64,000 bases of DNA from Frondihabitans sp. PAMC 28766 (GCF_001577365.1 NZ_CP014515.1:1-64000), one strand, 5' to 3'. Counted from the first letter of the stretch, positions 42,302-51,562 are shown. The notes: generated by a model from the sequence alone, not told the origin. Numbers and translations are program-made.

Positions 42302-43882
42302 TTACGCGGTGGCCGCGCCGGCCTCCATGGCCTCGTCCGTGTCCGTCACTTCCGCCTCCCACCGCGAGCGAATGTGCTGCATGTGCGTTTCCGGGTTGGA
42401 GCCGAATTTGAAGACGCAGTTACCGGGACGGAGGTTCATCAGGACCTCTTGGGTGTCGGGGGCGAAGTTGAAGGTCTGGGTGACCCAGCGGGCGTCCTCG
42501 TCGCGGTCCTGCCGGTAGGCGTAGATCGTCTGTGCCTCCTGTACGACGGTGTAACCGGGCGAGTCCGGGGGGATGTCGGTGCCCTTATGCATCACGAACA
42601 CGTTCGAGATCCCCAACGACCGGGAGAGCTTTTGGTTGGACTTCACGAGGCGGGACGACGGTCCGCCGATCATGTGCCAGCCCTCTTCGTAGACCACGTT
42701 CGTGATGAAGCCGCGCTCCTGGCGAAGCCGCCCCATCAGCCACATGTTGCCGATCGCCATCACGGTCGGCACGGCCGGCCCATCGTCGGGCAGCTGGGAG
42801 ACGTCGAACGTCGTCAGCTTCTGCGACAGGTCAACGTCTCTGGACGTCTCTCCGTCGAAGGTGCCGGCGAAATCCTCGAGAAGGTCATCCAGCGCGTACT
42901 GGATCGTCAACCCGGCCTGGTGAAACCGGTCAGCGGCCTTCTTCGACAGCTCCTTATCGGCGGGCACGCGTCCGAGGAACGGCAGCAGGTCCGAGGGGGT
43001 CGGCACCCGGCCGTCCTCAAACGACGCAAACGCTAGTTGCAGGGCGTACCTGGTTGCCTTCCGCTCCCAGACGCTCGACGGGGTGTCGTCCCGCACAATG
43101 CGCGCCACGGCGTTCACGAGCGCCCCCTGCCCTCGGAGGCCCGTCCCGCGGACAATCTCCGGGTCGAGGAGATTCAGGCGCGTGCCCGACCCGTCCGGGT
43201 TGAACAGCAGATGCGTTCCGCCCATGCGCTGCACGACGCCGGTGTACTCACCGACGCCGCCCTGGTCCTTCTTGTCGAACACGACCGCACGATGCTTGTT
43301 CAGCAGCAGCGGCCGAATGACCATCACCGTCTTCGTGAACGATGACTTGCCGGCACCGACTGTGCCGAGGATGAGGACGTTCGGACTCGTCAGCTCGCGG
43401 GGCTGCTGGTTGTAGGCAGTCGGGGCATCATGGCTGATCGACGTCGAGGAGAGGTTGTCTCGCCCATTGACGACACCGCGGAACGACGTCGGAGCGCCGA
43501 TGATTCCGGTGTTCAGAATCTCGGCCTGACGAGTCGTGGTTGGAGCGCCAGAAATCGTGGGCGCGTACCAACCCCGGGATGCCGACCCGGCCGAGACGCG
43601 CAGGCGCGACCCCGGCAGCTCGAACGGGGACACGTCCACCGCCCGCGCCACAGGCACGGCCGCCGCCGGGGGAACGTCGCTCTGGGCCTCGTTCTCCTCG
43701 CCTGTAATCGCCGGGGCCAGAGCTTCCGGGGGCACGAAGATGCGCAGCAGCGGGACGCTCGCCAGGCGAGGCTTCCGCTTTGCTTGTACCGCCGTGCGCA
43801 CACCGCGGCGCGTCCCCTCGACCGGCGCCTGTGAGGTGGTGTCGTCCTGCTCGGCAGGCAGAGAGAAGCTTCGCTTCCTCAT
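42302..43882 (-). CDS. virB4: VirB4/TraC-like conjugation ATPase
   Basis: 526 residues. Walker A SPNVLILGTVGAGKSSFTKT near 170-190, then HRAVVFDKKDQGGVGEYTGV, and Walker B TNVVYEEGWHMIGGPSSRL near 395. The C-terminus (QEVLMNLRPGNCVFKFG) is VirB4-like. The N-terminal 150 residues are unusual, basic and Pro-rich; the usual VirB4 N-terminal part seems supplied by the SCO6880-type protein upstream. ATG overlaps the SCO6880 stop. Confidence 0.88.
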   Translation of the reverse strand: MRKRSFSLPAEQDDTTSQAPVEGTRRGVRTAVQAKRKPRLASVPLLRIFVPPEALAPAITGEENEAQSDVPPAAAVPVARAVDVSPFELPGSRLRVSAGSASRGWYAPTISGAPTTTRQAEILNTGIIGAPTSFRGVVNGRDNLSSTSISHDAPTAYNQQPRELTSPNVLILGTVGAGKSSFTKTVMVIRPLLLNKHRAVVFDKKDQGGVGEYTGVVQRMGGTHLLFNPDGSGTRLNLLDPEIVRGTGLRGQGALVNAVARIVRDDTPSSVWERKATRYALQLAFASFEDGRVPTPSDLLPFLGRVPADKELSKKAADRFHQAGLTIQYALDDLLEDFAGTFDGETSRDVDLSQKLTTFDVSQLPDDGPAVPTVMAIGNMWLMGRLRQERGFITNVVYEEGWHMIGGPSSRLVKSNQKLSRSLGISNVFVMHKGTDIPPDSPGYTVVQEAQTIYAYRQDRDEDARWVTQTFNFAPDTQEVLMNLRPGNCVFKFGSNPETHMQHIRSRWEAEVTDTDEAMEAGAATA

Positions 43883-45624
43883 GAGAGTGCTTCTTTCTCG
43901 CTGCGGCCGGCGAGGCGGCCGATCGCGCGGGTTGCCAGAGACGGGGTGTCGGGGCGCAGACCCCGGCCGATGGGCCAGGTCGTGCCGGAGGCGGCGGCTT
44001 GGAAGGAGTCTTGCCAGTCGAGGAAGTCGATCCCGAGGCCCGTGGCGCAGGCCTCTTCGAGCTGGCGGGACGCCTGGGCGAGGTCTTCCCTCGTGGGCGC
44101 CGAAATGGTGATGTATCCGACCCAGGACGCGCCGTGATGGTGCGAGCCCGCCTCGAGGTCCTTCGCCCGCCGCTGTGCGGCGGACATGCGAGTGGTCGAG
44201 TCGTCGGAGACGAGGCGGCCCTTCTGCCGGTCCGCGACGACCCCGGCCATGTCCCTGACGACGTCGGCCCGGGCGGCGGCTTTCGCTTGCCCGGCTGGGA
44301 TGAGGTGCATGTGGAACGAGACCGAGCGGACGAACGTCAGCTCACGTCCCACGAGAAGGTCGAGCACCCACAGCGGGGACCGGCCGGCGACGGCGAGGTT
44401 CTCGCCGTGGATCGCCGCGGTGCGGTGCCACCAGGTGACCCCGGGAGCGTTGTTGATCGGGTCGCCGCGGCGCAGGATCGTCGGGTCGTATGAGTCCACG
44501 ACGTGCGCCGAGAACTCGTCGTGCGACGCCAACCCGACGTCCCGGAGCGGGTTCACCGGGCCGGCGAGGTCGATCGGCATGTTCGGGTTCTGCTGGTGAC
44601 GGATAACCGCCACGGTCTGCTTCGCCGTCAGCGGCCGGACCGACCCCATGCGAGCGTCGACCAGCCCGCGAACAGTCGCCGCAATCTGGTCCGCCATGAG
44701 GGCGCGCCAAGCGTCCCGGCCGGCACCGAACTTCGCCGCCGCGTCGGTGAATTTCTGAGTCAGCGGCCAGGACACCACGACGTAGTGCCGCTGGACCATG
44801 GCGTCTTCCGAGGTTTTCTGGATGACCTCGCTGTAGGACCGCTTCTGCGCCTCATAGGACGCCAGACGGATCGCGTGTAGAGCGCGCTCTTCCTCAGTCG
44901 GGTTGTCACCGAGGACGGGCGCGGACTCCATGCGTTCCAGCACCCACCGGTCCTGCATGGCGGTGTCGGGCGGGAGAACGCGGGTGAGGGTCTGCACGTC
45001 GCTGATCAGCGACGCGGGCGACGCCCGGCGTGCCAGGAACCGGCCCCAGCCGGCGGCGGCACGGGTGAGAGCCCCGGCCGTTTCCATGCCCCGAATCTGA
45101 CCGGAGACGGCGAACGCGACCGACAGGTAGGGCTGCTGCCCGACTGGGGCGTGCCAAGCGATACCGGGCGTTTTGGAGCTGTACTGCAGCCAGCCCATGC
45201 CGTCCGACCCGTCCGGGTTGGCCCGCATTTGGCCTAGGAGGCGAGTGGTTTCGGCCTGCTCCTTCTTCGTGGCGGTCGCCGCCTGCTTCTGCAGGCGGTC
45301 CCACTCAGCGTCATCGAACGGCACGAACACGTCGGTACCGAGGCGCTGCCTCGACTTCCAGCGCGCCCGCTTCGTGCGGCGCTGCAAGATCGTCCCGCGG
45401 TGCGTCGTAGCCGTGACAAGCATCGTCACACCAACACCGGCCGCCGCGATGAACAGCACCGGCAGTCCACCGCCGAAGGCGACGCCGATCATGCCGCCGC
45501 CGATGAAGACCGTCAGGGCGATGATCCGCGGCCGTGAGGCCGTACCGCCAAAGAACGACCGGTGTCCCGCCTCCCCGCCGAGGTAGCGGACGTAGGGCGG
45601 TTCCTTGGTCTCGGTGTCGCTCAC
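43879..45624 (-). CDS. SCO6880-type conjugation protein (VirB4 N-terminal-like)
   Basis: 581 residues. Two membrane helices near the start (PRIIALTVFIGGGMIGVAFG; VLFIAAAGVGVTMLVTATTH), then a long soluble part with TPGIAWHAPVGQQPYLSVAF, YVVVSWPLTQKFTDAAAKFG and FVRSVSFHMHLIPAGQAKAA. This family pairs with a separate ATPase in actinobacterial T4SS. Coupled to both neighbours by overlapping start/stop codons. Confidence 0.85.
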   Translation of the reverse strand: MSDTETKEPPYVRYLGGEAGHRSFFGGTASRPRIIALTVFIGGGMIGVAFGGGLPVLFIAAAGVGVTMLVTATTHRGTILQRRTKRARWKSRQRLGTDVFVPFDDAEWDRLQKQAATATKKEQAETTRLLGQMRANPDGSDGMGWLQYSSKTPGIAWHAPVGQQPYLSVAFAVSGQIRGMETAGALTRAAAGWGRFLARRASPASLISDVQTLTRVLPPDTAMQDRWVLERMESAPVLGDNPTEEERALHAIRLASYEAQKRSYSEVIQKTSEDAMVQRHYVVVSWPLTQKFTDAAAKFGAGRDAWRALMADQIAATVRGLVDARMGSVRPLTAKQTVAVIRHQQNPNMPIDLAGPVNPLRDVGLASHDEFSAHVVDSYDPTILRRGDPINNAPGVTWWHRTAAIHGENLAVAGRSPLWVLDLLVGRELTFVRSVSFHMHLIPAGQAKAAARADVVRDMAGVVADRQKGRLVSDDSTTRMSAAQRRAKDLEAGSHHHGASWVGYITISAPTREDLAQASRQLEEACATGLGIDFLDWQDSFQAAASGTTWPIGRGLRPDTPSLATRAIGRLAGRSEKEALS

Positions 45625-47111
45625 GTGTGGTCCTTCCCGTACTGCTCTTCGTGGTCCTCAACGGGCTCCACGGCGGCGGCCCCAACGGAGTCACCGATCT
45701 TCTTGGACGTGTCAAAGCCGGCCTTCGCGCCGGCCACGATCATGGTTGGGACGCCGATCGCGGCACCCGCGCCTGTAGCGCTCTCCGCGGCCCCAGCGGC
45801 CATTGCGCCGCCCTCTGCCGCCCCGGCACCGGCACTCGCGGCACTCGCACCGGCACCGACTTTCGCGCCCTCAGCGGCCGTCTCAGCGCCGCTAGAGGCC
45901 GAAGCTGCCTTGCTGCCCGCGGAGGTCGATTCGGCGGCCGAACCGCCGTCGTCAGCGGTCGAGCTGGACGCGGACGCCTTCGAGCCCGCAGAGCTACCCC
46001 CGCCGCCACCGGAACCCGAGCCGTACCCCGAGCCGGAATCGATCTTGGCGTCGGCCTCTTGCATCGAGTTCGACCCGATCTGAGGCCCAACAGGAGCACC
46101 GCCACCGCCACCCATGGGGATAATCGGAGCGAACTTCGTCAGCAGCACAGGCGACAAGCCCGCAAGGATCAGCGACAGGATCGACACCACCAGGGTGACG
46201 GTCCGTTCCAGGGTCGGGGTTTTGGAGAAGACGTCGACGCTGGACGAGACCATGCTGTACGCGATTGCGAGCATGAAGAACAGCAGGGGGTGGGACGCCA
46301 GGATGCCGAACCAGAGGTAGGCAATCTTGGAGCCGAACTTCCGCTTGGACTTGTCGATGATCCACACAAACCCCAGCGGGAAGAGGATTCCCGAGAAGTA
46401 GAGGGTGATGAGCTGCACGATCAGGATCAGGACGACGATCAGTAGGCCGATGATCATGAAAAACATGAGCAGCGCCCCGACGATCGCTCCCCCGGCCAGG
46501 CCTTCGCCGTTGTCCGTCGCGGAGAGCATCTTGGAGAACTTGTCCACGATTGTTTGCGACGACGAGTTGATTCCCCACGAAATGAGGGAGTCCGACAGCG
46601 CGCCGAAGAACTTCACCAGGAACGACCCCAGGAGTGGCCCGAAGGCTGCACCGATGAGAAACAGGGGCGCGTAGAGCCCAAGAGATTCGCCCAAGTCGCG
46701 GCCGGACTGCTGGCCGCGAGCAGTTCGCACAACTTGGGGAATGATGAGCGCCACCATGACGAAAATCGCCAAGGCGAACGAAACCTTGTAGGCGTTAATG
46801 AACCAGGTTGCCGTCAGGTCCGGCAGGGTGGCTTTCGTGATAGCCGGCATCACAGTGTCGGAAAGGCTCTTCGCGCCCTTCTGCAACATGTTGAAGGTGT
46901 TCCCGGCCGGGTCCGACCAGAAGTTAGCAATATCCGTTGCGGTATTTACCGCATTACCGGCCGCGTCCTTCACTCCGTTTACGGCGTCACCAACAGCGCC
47001 CGCGGCACCCTTCACCGCGCCGATCGCACCCTTTGCGCCGCAAATCAGAGCACCCGATGTGCACTGGCTTCCGTCACCGCTCGCAGCGGCAAGAATGACT
47101 CCCCCGGACAT
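45621..47111 (-). CDS. VirB6/TrbL-like membrane protein
   Basis: 496 residues. After an Ala/Gly-rich head it has about six membrane helices: AYKVSFALAIFVMVALIIPQ, LGLYAPLFLIGAAFGPLLGS, LLMFFMIIGLLIVVLILIVQ, LITLYFSGILFPLGFVWIID, ILASHPLLFFMLAIAYSMVS and TLVVSILSLILAGLSPVLL. The C-terminal 160 residues are low-complexity Gly/Ser/Ala. It forms part of the inner-membrane channel. ATG overlaps the stop of the gene upstream (TGATG). Confidence 0.85.
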   Translation of the reverse strand: MSGGVILAAASGDGSQCTSGALICGAKGAIGAVKGAAGAVGDAVNGVKDAAGNAVNTATDIANFWSDPAGNTFNMLQKGAKSLSDTVMPAITKATLPDLTATWFINAYKVSFALAIFVMVALIIPQVVRTARGQQSGRDLGESLGLYAPLFLIGAAFGPLLGSFLVKFFGALSDSLISWGINSSSQTIVDKFSKMLSATDNGEGLAGGAIVGALLMFFMIIGLLIVVLILIVQLITLYFSGILFPLGFVWIIDKSKRKFGSKIAYLWFGILASHPLLFFMLAIAYSMVSSSVDVFSKTPTLERTVTLVVSILSLILAGLSPVLLTKFAPIIPMGGGGGAPVGPQIGSNSMQEADAKIDSGSGYGSGSGGGGGSSAGSKASASSSTADDGGSAAESTSAGSKAASASSGAETAAEGAKVGAGASAASAGAGAAEGGAMAAGAAESATGAGAAIGVPTMIVAGAKAGFDTSKKIGDSVGAAAVEPVEDHEEQYGKDHT

Positions 47112-48211
47112 CAGCAGCCCCCCGTGTATCGGGTGCCGCCGTTGGCGAGCTTTGTCTGGTCCACGTTGATTCCCGAAGCGATATGCCAGGCACCCTTCTC
47201 CCAGACCATCGTGTAGCCAGCGACCGCGACCTGCGTGGGGCTCAGCGCCCCGTTGATCACGTAGCCCGCAGCGAGGTTCACACTGACTCGATCGGGCGTC
47301 GAGGACTCGCCCACTTGCCAGATGCCGTTGGTGGTGGAGACGTGGAAAGGCGTCCCGTCCGGCACGATTCCACCGGTCGGGTTCTTGATCGACTCGTACT
47401 GGGCAGCCACGTTCGCAAAGGCCGGAGGGGCCGACGCGGACATAACTGCCGCACTAACCGCTTTCGCGTCCGCCTGCGACGGATACGGCGACTGCCACAG
47501 CCACCGGTAGAAGGCGGTGGCGACTTCGACCGCACCGTACGTCGTGTGGTGCGCAGCTCTCTGCGCGGCGAGCACCATAGCTGGGTCCCTCTCCTGCCCG
47601 CCGAGGCAACCCGTCGGTGCAGCGTCGTCTTCGTTGTCGCCGCTACCGGAGTCGCCCCCAGTCGGAATCGACGTGGGGACGGCAGCGGGGGCGCTGTTGG
47701 TGCTAATCGCTGTGGGTTGGTTGTCGCCGCGGTTGGTCGCGTAGGCGAGGCCGCCACCCACCGCGACGACGACGGCGGCGGCCCCGATGACGATGGGCCA
47801 GCGGGACCTGCCGGATGCTGAGTACATGCGCATGGTGCTTCTCCCCTGAGAAGGTCGGTGTTCGGTGGGTTGGCTGCCGAAGGCGAGGATTGCGCCGACG
47901 ACGAGAGCAAGTGCCGCGAGGACGCCGAGTGAGATGCCGGCCCAGAGGGCTTTCTTCCGGCCCACGGCGTGCGCCTGAGGGTTGGGGTTGACCTCCCCGG
48001 AGGCGCCGGCCATGCCGACGATCCCGATTACGAGGTAGACGATCGAAATCAGGATGCCGATGCCCCAGATCGCGGTGATGGCTTTCTGCCAGAGCTGGGT
48101 GAACTTCGTTCCACCGAACGAGAAGTCGGGCACGAGACCATCGAGGGGGTTCTCGATAGCGGTAGCGAGCTGGTGGGTGTGCAGGGCGGTTGTTGCGAGC
48201 AGATCAAGCAT
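47111..48211 (-). CDS. Pilin-like (VirB2) domain fused in frame to a TcpC/VirB8-like protein
   Basis: 366 residues in one frame. Residues 1-112: two helices (AITAIWGIGILISIVYLVIG; LWAGISLGVLAALALVVGAI) with GRKKA between, as in T4SS pilins. Residues about 127-366: a new start-like MRMYSASG, an anchor helix (WPIVIGAAAVVVAVGGGLAY), a Thr/Ser linker and an NTF2-like end (AFYRWLWQSPYPSQADAKAV; GYTMVWEKGAWHIASGINVD). A good RBS (GGGGAGAAG) sits before the ATG at 47834, so the second protein is probably also made alone. The joining codon CAG may be a mutated TAG. Confidence 0.7.
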   Translation of the reverse strand: MLDLLATTALHTHQLATAIENPLDGLVPDFSFGGTKFTQLWQKAITAIWGIGILISIVYLVIGIVGMAGASGEVNPNPQAHAVGRKKALWAGISLGVLAALALVVGAILAFGSQPTEHRPSQGRSTMRMYSASGRSRWPIVIGAAAVVVAVGGGLAYATNRGDNQPTAISTNSAPAAVPTSIPTGGDSGSGDNEDDAAPTGCLGGQERDPAMVLAAQRAAHHTTYGAVEVATAFYRWLWQSPYPSQADAKAVSAAVMSASAPPAFANVAAQYESIKNPTGGIVPDGTPFHVSTTNGIWQVGESSTPDRVSVNLAAGYVINGALSPTQVAVAGYTMVWEKGAWHIASGINVDQTKLANGGTRYTGGC

Positions 48212-48224
48212 GAGTGGTGGTCTT

Positions 48225-49445
48225 TCAGCGCTTGGTGGAGACGATGGTTTGGAGCGAGCGGACGACGCCTGCGGCCGCGGCGGCCAGGGAGTCTCGAGTG
48301 GCCGGCGTGAGTTTGCCTACGGTGAGCTGGCCGCGCTCGGCAATGTGTGCGTCGTAGGGCACCTCGTGCAGCTGCGTGACCCCAGCGTCGTGAAGGAGGC
48401 GCGCGACCTCTTCAGCCACGGCGGGGCTTTCCGGGCGGCCGTCTTTCAGGCGGACGGCAATCGCGTTGGCCGCGAGGGCTCTCGCGTGCTCGCTTCCGTT
48501 CCGCAGCTCTTCGAGGACCTCGATCGCTTGCAGCACCGAGTCCCCGGAGTTCATGACGGGGATGACCAAGATGTCAGCAACCGAGACGGCCCCCTGGAAC
48601 GCGGGCGACGTCGGGACGTTGCCCGAGTCCATGACCTCAATGCCGTAGAACTCCCCGATCTTGTCGGAGACCTTCACAACGTCCTCCCCGGCCAGAACGG
48701 CCCGGGAGCCGACCGTGCCGAAGACGGTCGCGAACGAGGTTTGCGGAACGCCGTAACCGGCAAGCTGGCCGGCGCTCGTGATCGTGTCGACGTCGCGCAC
48801 CAACTCCCCCAGACCCAGAGACGGGTTGCCCTCCGCACGGAAGTTCAGGGCTCCGGGGTCGTCGGAGACTTCCCAGATCGCGACCGAACCGCCCTTGATC
48901 GCGGCGATAACCCCGCCGAGAAGGATCGACAGCGGCGTCTTGCCCGTGCCGTCCTTCTTGTTCGCCAAGAGGATGCGGACGTGACGCGTCCACGTGGCCT
49001 GACGAATGATCGTCTCGTTGGCCAGGCAGCGAGCCTTGTGCTCATGCTCAGCCAGCTCAGCCGGGCTTGGAGCGAGACGCAGGAGTCCTCGCAGGCCCTT
49101 AGTCGACTTCGTGGGTGCCGCCGACGTCGACGTGAGGCCGGACGCCGCTCCCCCGAAGAGCACGGAGAGGCTCTCGTCGCGCGAACGCTCCACCGGAGCT
49201 TCTGCGGGCGTCTTCGGAGCCGGGGGCACCGCCGCTAGCACGGGCTCAGGACGTGCCGGCGCGCCCAGGGGGCGGGCCGGGCTCTTCGGCATTGGTGGCA
49301 GTTTCGGAAGACCCTCAGTCGGGGCGTCGGTCTTCGCCCGACGCCCTAGCTGAGGCGCAACGGACGTCGTGTCTTCCTCGATGTAGTCGCCGGCGCGCGC
49401 GGCACCACCAAAGACGGCGTCGTTCCCCTCGTTTGTCTCGCTCAT
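48225..49445 (-). CDS. MinD/ParA-like ATPase heading the transfer operon
   Basis: 406 residues from ATG at 49445 (AAGGG upstream). The N-terminal 150 residues are disordered, Pro/Ala-rich. The ATPase core starts at TRHVRILLANKKDGTGKTPL (deviant Walker A KKDGTGKT near 165), then GSVAIWEVSDDPGALNFRAE, GIEVMDSGNVPTSPAFQGAV and ADILVIPVMNSGDSVLQAIE. Unlike plasmid ParA, it sits in the T4SS operon and lacks an adjacent centromere. It may place the transfer machine or cargo in the cell. Confidence 0.75.
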   Translation of the reverse strand: MSETNEGNDAVFGGAARAGDYIEEDTTSVAPQLGRRAKTDAPTEGLPKLPPMPKSPARPLGAPARPEPVLAAVPPAPKTPAEAPVERSRDESLSVLFGGAASGLTSTSAAPTKSTKGLRGLLRLAPSPAELAEHEHKARCLANETIIRQATWTRHVRILLANKKDGTGKTPLSILLGGVIAAIKGGSVAIWEVSDDPGALNFRAEGNPSLGLGELVRDVDTITSAGQLAGYGVPQTSFATVFGTVGSRAVLAGEDVVKVSDKIGEFYGIEVMDSGNVPTSPAFQGAVSVADILVIPVMNSGDSVLQAIEVLEELRNGSEHARALAANAIAVRLKDGRPESPAVAEEVARLLHDAGVTQLHEVPYDAHIAERGQLTVGKLTPATRDSLAAAAAGVVRSLQTIVSTKR

Positions 49446-49481
49446 GGGATATCCCTTCATGCTCTTCGAGCTGGTTGATCG

Positions 49482-49515
49482 AGCTATTTACTAAGTCTTG
49501 CTATTTACTAGGAAT
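49482..49515. promoter_or_regulatory. Direct-repeat operator between the transfer operon and its regulator
   Basis: CTATTTACTA occurs at 49484-49493 and 49501-49510, 17 bp apart, in the divergent promoter region. Likely bound by the ArsR-like protein at 49560. Confidence 0.5.
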
Positions 49516-49559
49516 TAGCAAGCAGCTGGAGCGGAGAGAGGTCCCCGTAAAGTGAGGAC

Positions 49560-49871
49560 ATGCCCGACCGGTCTGCCGATTCCGGCGTGAGTCTCGACGA
49601 GGCCTGCGCCGCTATCGCCGCGACGCCGGCCCGCTTGCAGACGCTTCGCCTCGTGATGAACTCGGCCGAGGTCACCGCGAAAGACGTCATGGATGCCCTC
49701 ACGCTGTCTCGAAGCGCGGCCGGCTACCACCTGGCCGCCCTGGTTGAGGCGGGCTTGATTCACGAACGCCGAGCAACCCACCCGCGCGGCAGCGGCCCCG
49801 TCATCTACTGGGCAGCTGACGTCACTGCCATCCACGCCGTCCGTGACACCCTTTTCCAACATCTCTCTTGA
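49560..49871 (+). CDS. ArsR/MarR-like winged-helix regulator
   Basis: 103 residues. Winged helix: TPARLQTLRLVMNSAEVTAK, DVMDALTLSRSAAGYHLAAL, VEAGLIHERRATHPRGSGPV. No metal-binding Cys residues, so the signal is unclear. Divergent from the transfer operon, with two direct repeats between; a probable regulator of transfer. Confidence 0.75.
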   Translation: MPDRSADSGVSLDEACAAIAATPARLQTLRLVMNSAEVTAKDVMDALTLSRSAAGYHLAALVEAGLIHERRATHPRGSGPVIYWAADVTAIHAVRDTLFQHLS

Positions 49872-49990
49872 CCCCCTCTATGGGTGCCAAGAATAAGCAC
49901 TACCTACGACAATTTATGAATTCTGTGTACCCTGTCCCCTGAAACGCGGACAACAGAAACGACCCGAAAAACCCAGTGGAAGGAACGCCC

Positions 49991-50725
49991 TTGTCGGTCG
50001 CGGCAACAGCGTTTAAGCACTGGCTGAGCACTGTCGATTTGCCGACTGGTGCTTTCCCCCTGGCCCGAGCGATCGGACTGAACCGCACGACTGTGCAGGC
50101 GCAGCTCCTCCGTGGGCGCGTCCGCGAGCCGGTTGTCGTCGCCGCCGCCCGAGCGGTCGGCGTCGAGCCCGTTACGGCGCTGTCGACCTTCGACGAGTAT
50201 GCGGAGCTGGGACGGCAGATGAAGCCGCCGCTCCCCATCGAGGTCCTATCCCAAATCACGCTTGCCGACGCCACAATCGAGCTTCTGAGTCGCAGAAATC
50301 CCACCTACGCCGAAGCGATCGCGCCAGTTCGCGTCTGGGAAGACCCGCCCCAGCCCGATGGCCTGCGTGCGTGGCTGGATGCTGTAGATCCGGGTCATAT
50401 CCGGCGAGAGCTAGCGGAGCGAATCGGCATCGCACCGCCGAACCTCTCAGCTCAGATCACAGCCAACAAGATGAGGCCCCGTCACCTCGTTGAGGCTGCA
50501 CGGATCGCCAACACGTCTTTGACGAGTGGGCTTGCCGTAGGTGGGGTGATTACGCTGGCAGAGGCCGGCTGGCCTGAAGGTGCGCGAGACCACGCGCTAA
50601 CCCACCTCTCACCAGTGGCTCTCAATGACCTCGTGCAGGCTCGACTGGCAAGCGCGCAGCGCGGCGCCCGACGCCTCGCAGCAGATAGCGCCGAGGCACA
50701 CCGAATCGAAGAAACGCTGGGTTGA
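49991..50725 (+). CDS. Helix-turn-helix regulator, 244 aa
   Basis: TTG at 49991 follows GGAAGGA; GTG at 49976 is an alternative. Two helix-turn-helix-like parts: GAFPLARAIGLNRTTVQAQL near 20-40 and IRRELAERIGIAPPNLSAQI near 137-156. It is linked to the membrane-protein gene by one base of spacing, like XRE regulators paired with MAB_1171c-type membrane proteins in actinobacteria. Confidence 0.65.
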   Translation: MSVAATAFKHWLSTVDLPTGAFPLARAIGLNRTTVQAQLLRGRVREPVVVAAARAVGVEPVTALSTFDEYAELGRQMKPPLPIEVLSQITLADATIELLSRRNPTYAEAIAPVRVWEDPPQPDGLRAWLDAVDPGHIRRELAERIGIAPPNLSAQITANKMRPRHLVEAARIANTSLTSGLAVGGVITLAEAGWPEGARDHALTHLSPVALNDLVQARLASAQRGARRLAADSAEAHRIEETLG

Positions 50726-50726
50726 C

Positions 50727-51437
50727 ATGCTTATCGGATACCTCATCGTCGTGATCCTCGCGGCACTGGCACTCACCCGCGTCCCCTCCGCCGTCCGCGG
50801 TCGCAACGTCCTCATCAGCCTGTCCGCTGCTGCCATCGTCATCGCCTTCGGGCTGATCACCCCGAACGTGTACCGCAACCTCGATCGGCTCTCTCCGGTC
50901 CCGAACATTGTCGACCTCGTCGCGAAGCTCATCCTCTTCACGGGCCTGCTCCTGGCAGGAACGCAGGTTGCTCGGGCGTGGGATGCCCCCGACACCCAAC
51001 GGCGTATCTCTGGACGCGTAGGCACCGTCGTGTTCCTGGCGGTCTTCGTCGTCGAGGTCGTCATCTTCGCCGTGGTCCACGATGCCGGCCGAGCCGTCGA
51101 CCTCGCCAACAATCTCTCGAGCCCTCTCGTTCGCGTGTACTCCACGCTCGCCACGGCCTACCCCGCCTACATCGCGGGTCTTCTTCTCCCCCACGTCCGC
51201 AAAGGCCTGTCCTCGACTCAGCGCAGCACCGGAGCGACGTCGATCTTTCTGTTCGTCGGGTTCATCCTGGCTATCGCCCGCTTCGCCCTGGGCCTTGTGA
51301 CCCTCTTCGCACCGGACACGTACTACGTCGGGCAGGTGGTCAGTGGCGTGGCAGCCATCTTCGTAGCCCTCGGACTCGCCACGGCATTTTTCGCCCGTGT
51401 GGGCCGCCAGCGGCGCGCACAGCAGCAGTTCAACTAG
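50727..51437 (+). CDS. Multi-pass membrane protein, MAB_1171c-like
   Basis: 236 residues with about seven helices: IGYLIVVILAALALTRVPSA, ISLSAAAIVIAFGLITPNVY, VAKLILFTGLLLAGTQVARA, TVVFLAVFVVEVVIFAVVHD, TAYPAYIAGLLLPHVRKG, IFLFVGFILAIARFALGLVT, VSGVAAIFVALGLATAFFAR. The NVYRNLDRLSPVPNIVDLVA stretch is like the MAB_1171c family. No ImmA protease gene is adjacent here. Confidence 0.65.
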   Translation: MLIGYLIVVILAALALTRVPSAVRGRNVLISLSAAAIVIAFGLITPNVYRNLDRLSPVPNIVDLVAKLILFTGLLLAGTQVARAWDAPDTQRRISGRVGTVVFLAVFVVEVVIFAVVHDAGRAVDLANNLSSPLVRVYSTLATAYPAYIAGLLLPHVRKGLSSTQRSTGATSIFLFVGFILAIARFALGLVTLFAPDTYYVGQVVSGVAAIFVALGLATAFFARVGRQRRAQQQFN

Positions 51438-51562
51438 GCCGCTGGCGCTGGACTTGGTTCGATCGGCTAAGTAGCCGACACGCCGCCCTGGCTACTCGCC
51501 TTAACCATTGGGCCAGAGTTAAGTTGCGGCATGGCCCCCAGACGCCGCCCTCGTGGCACCCT

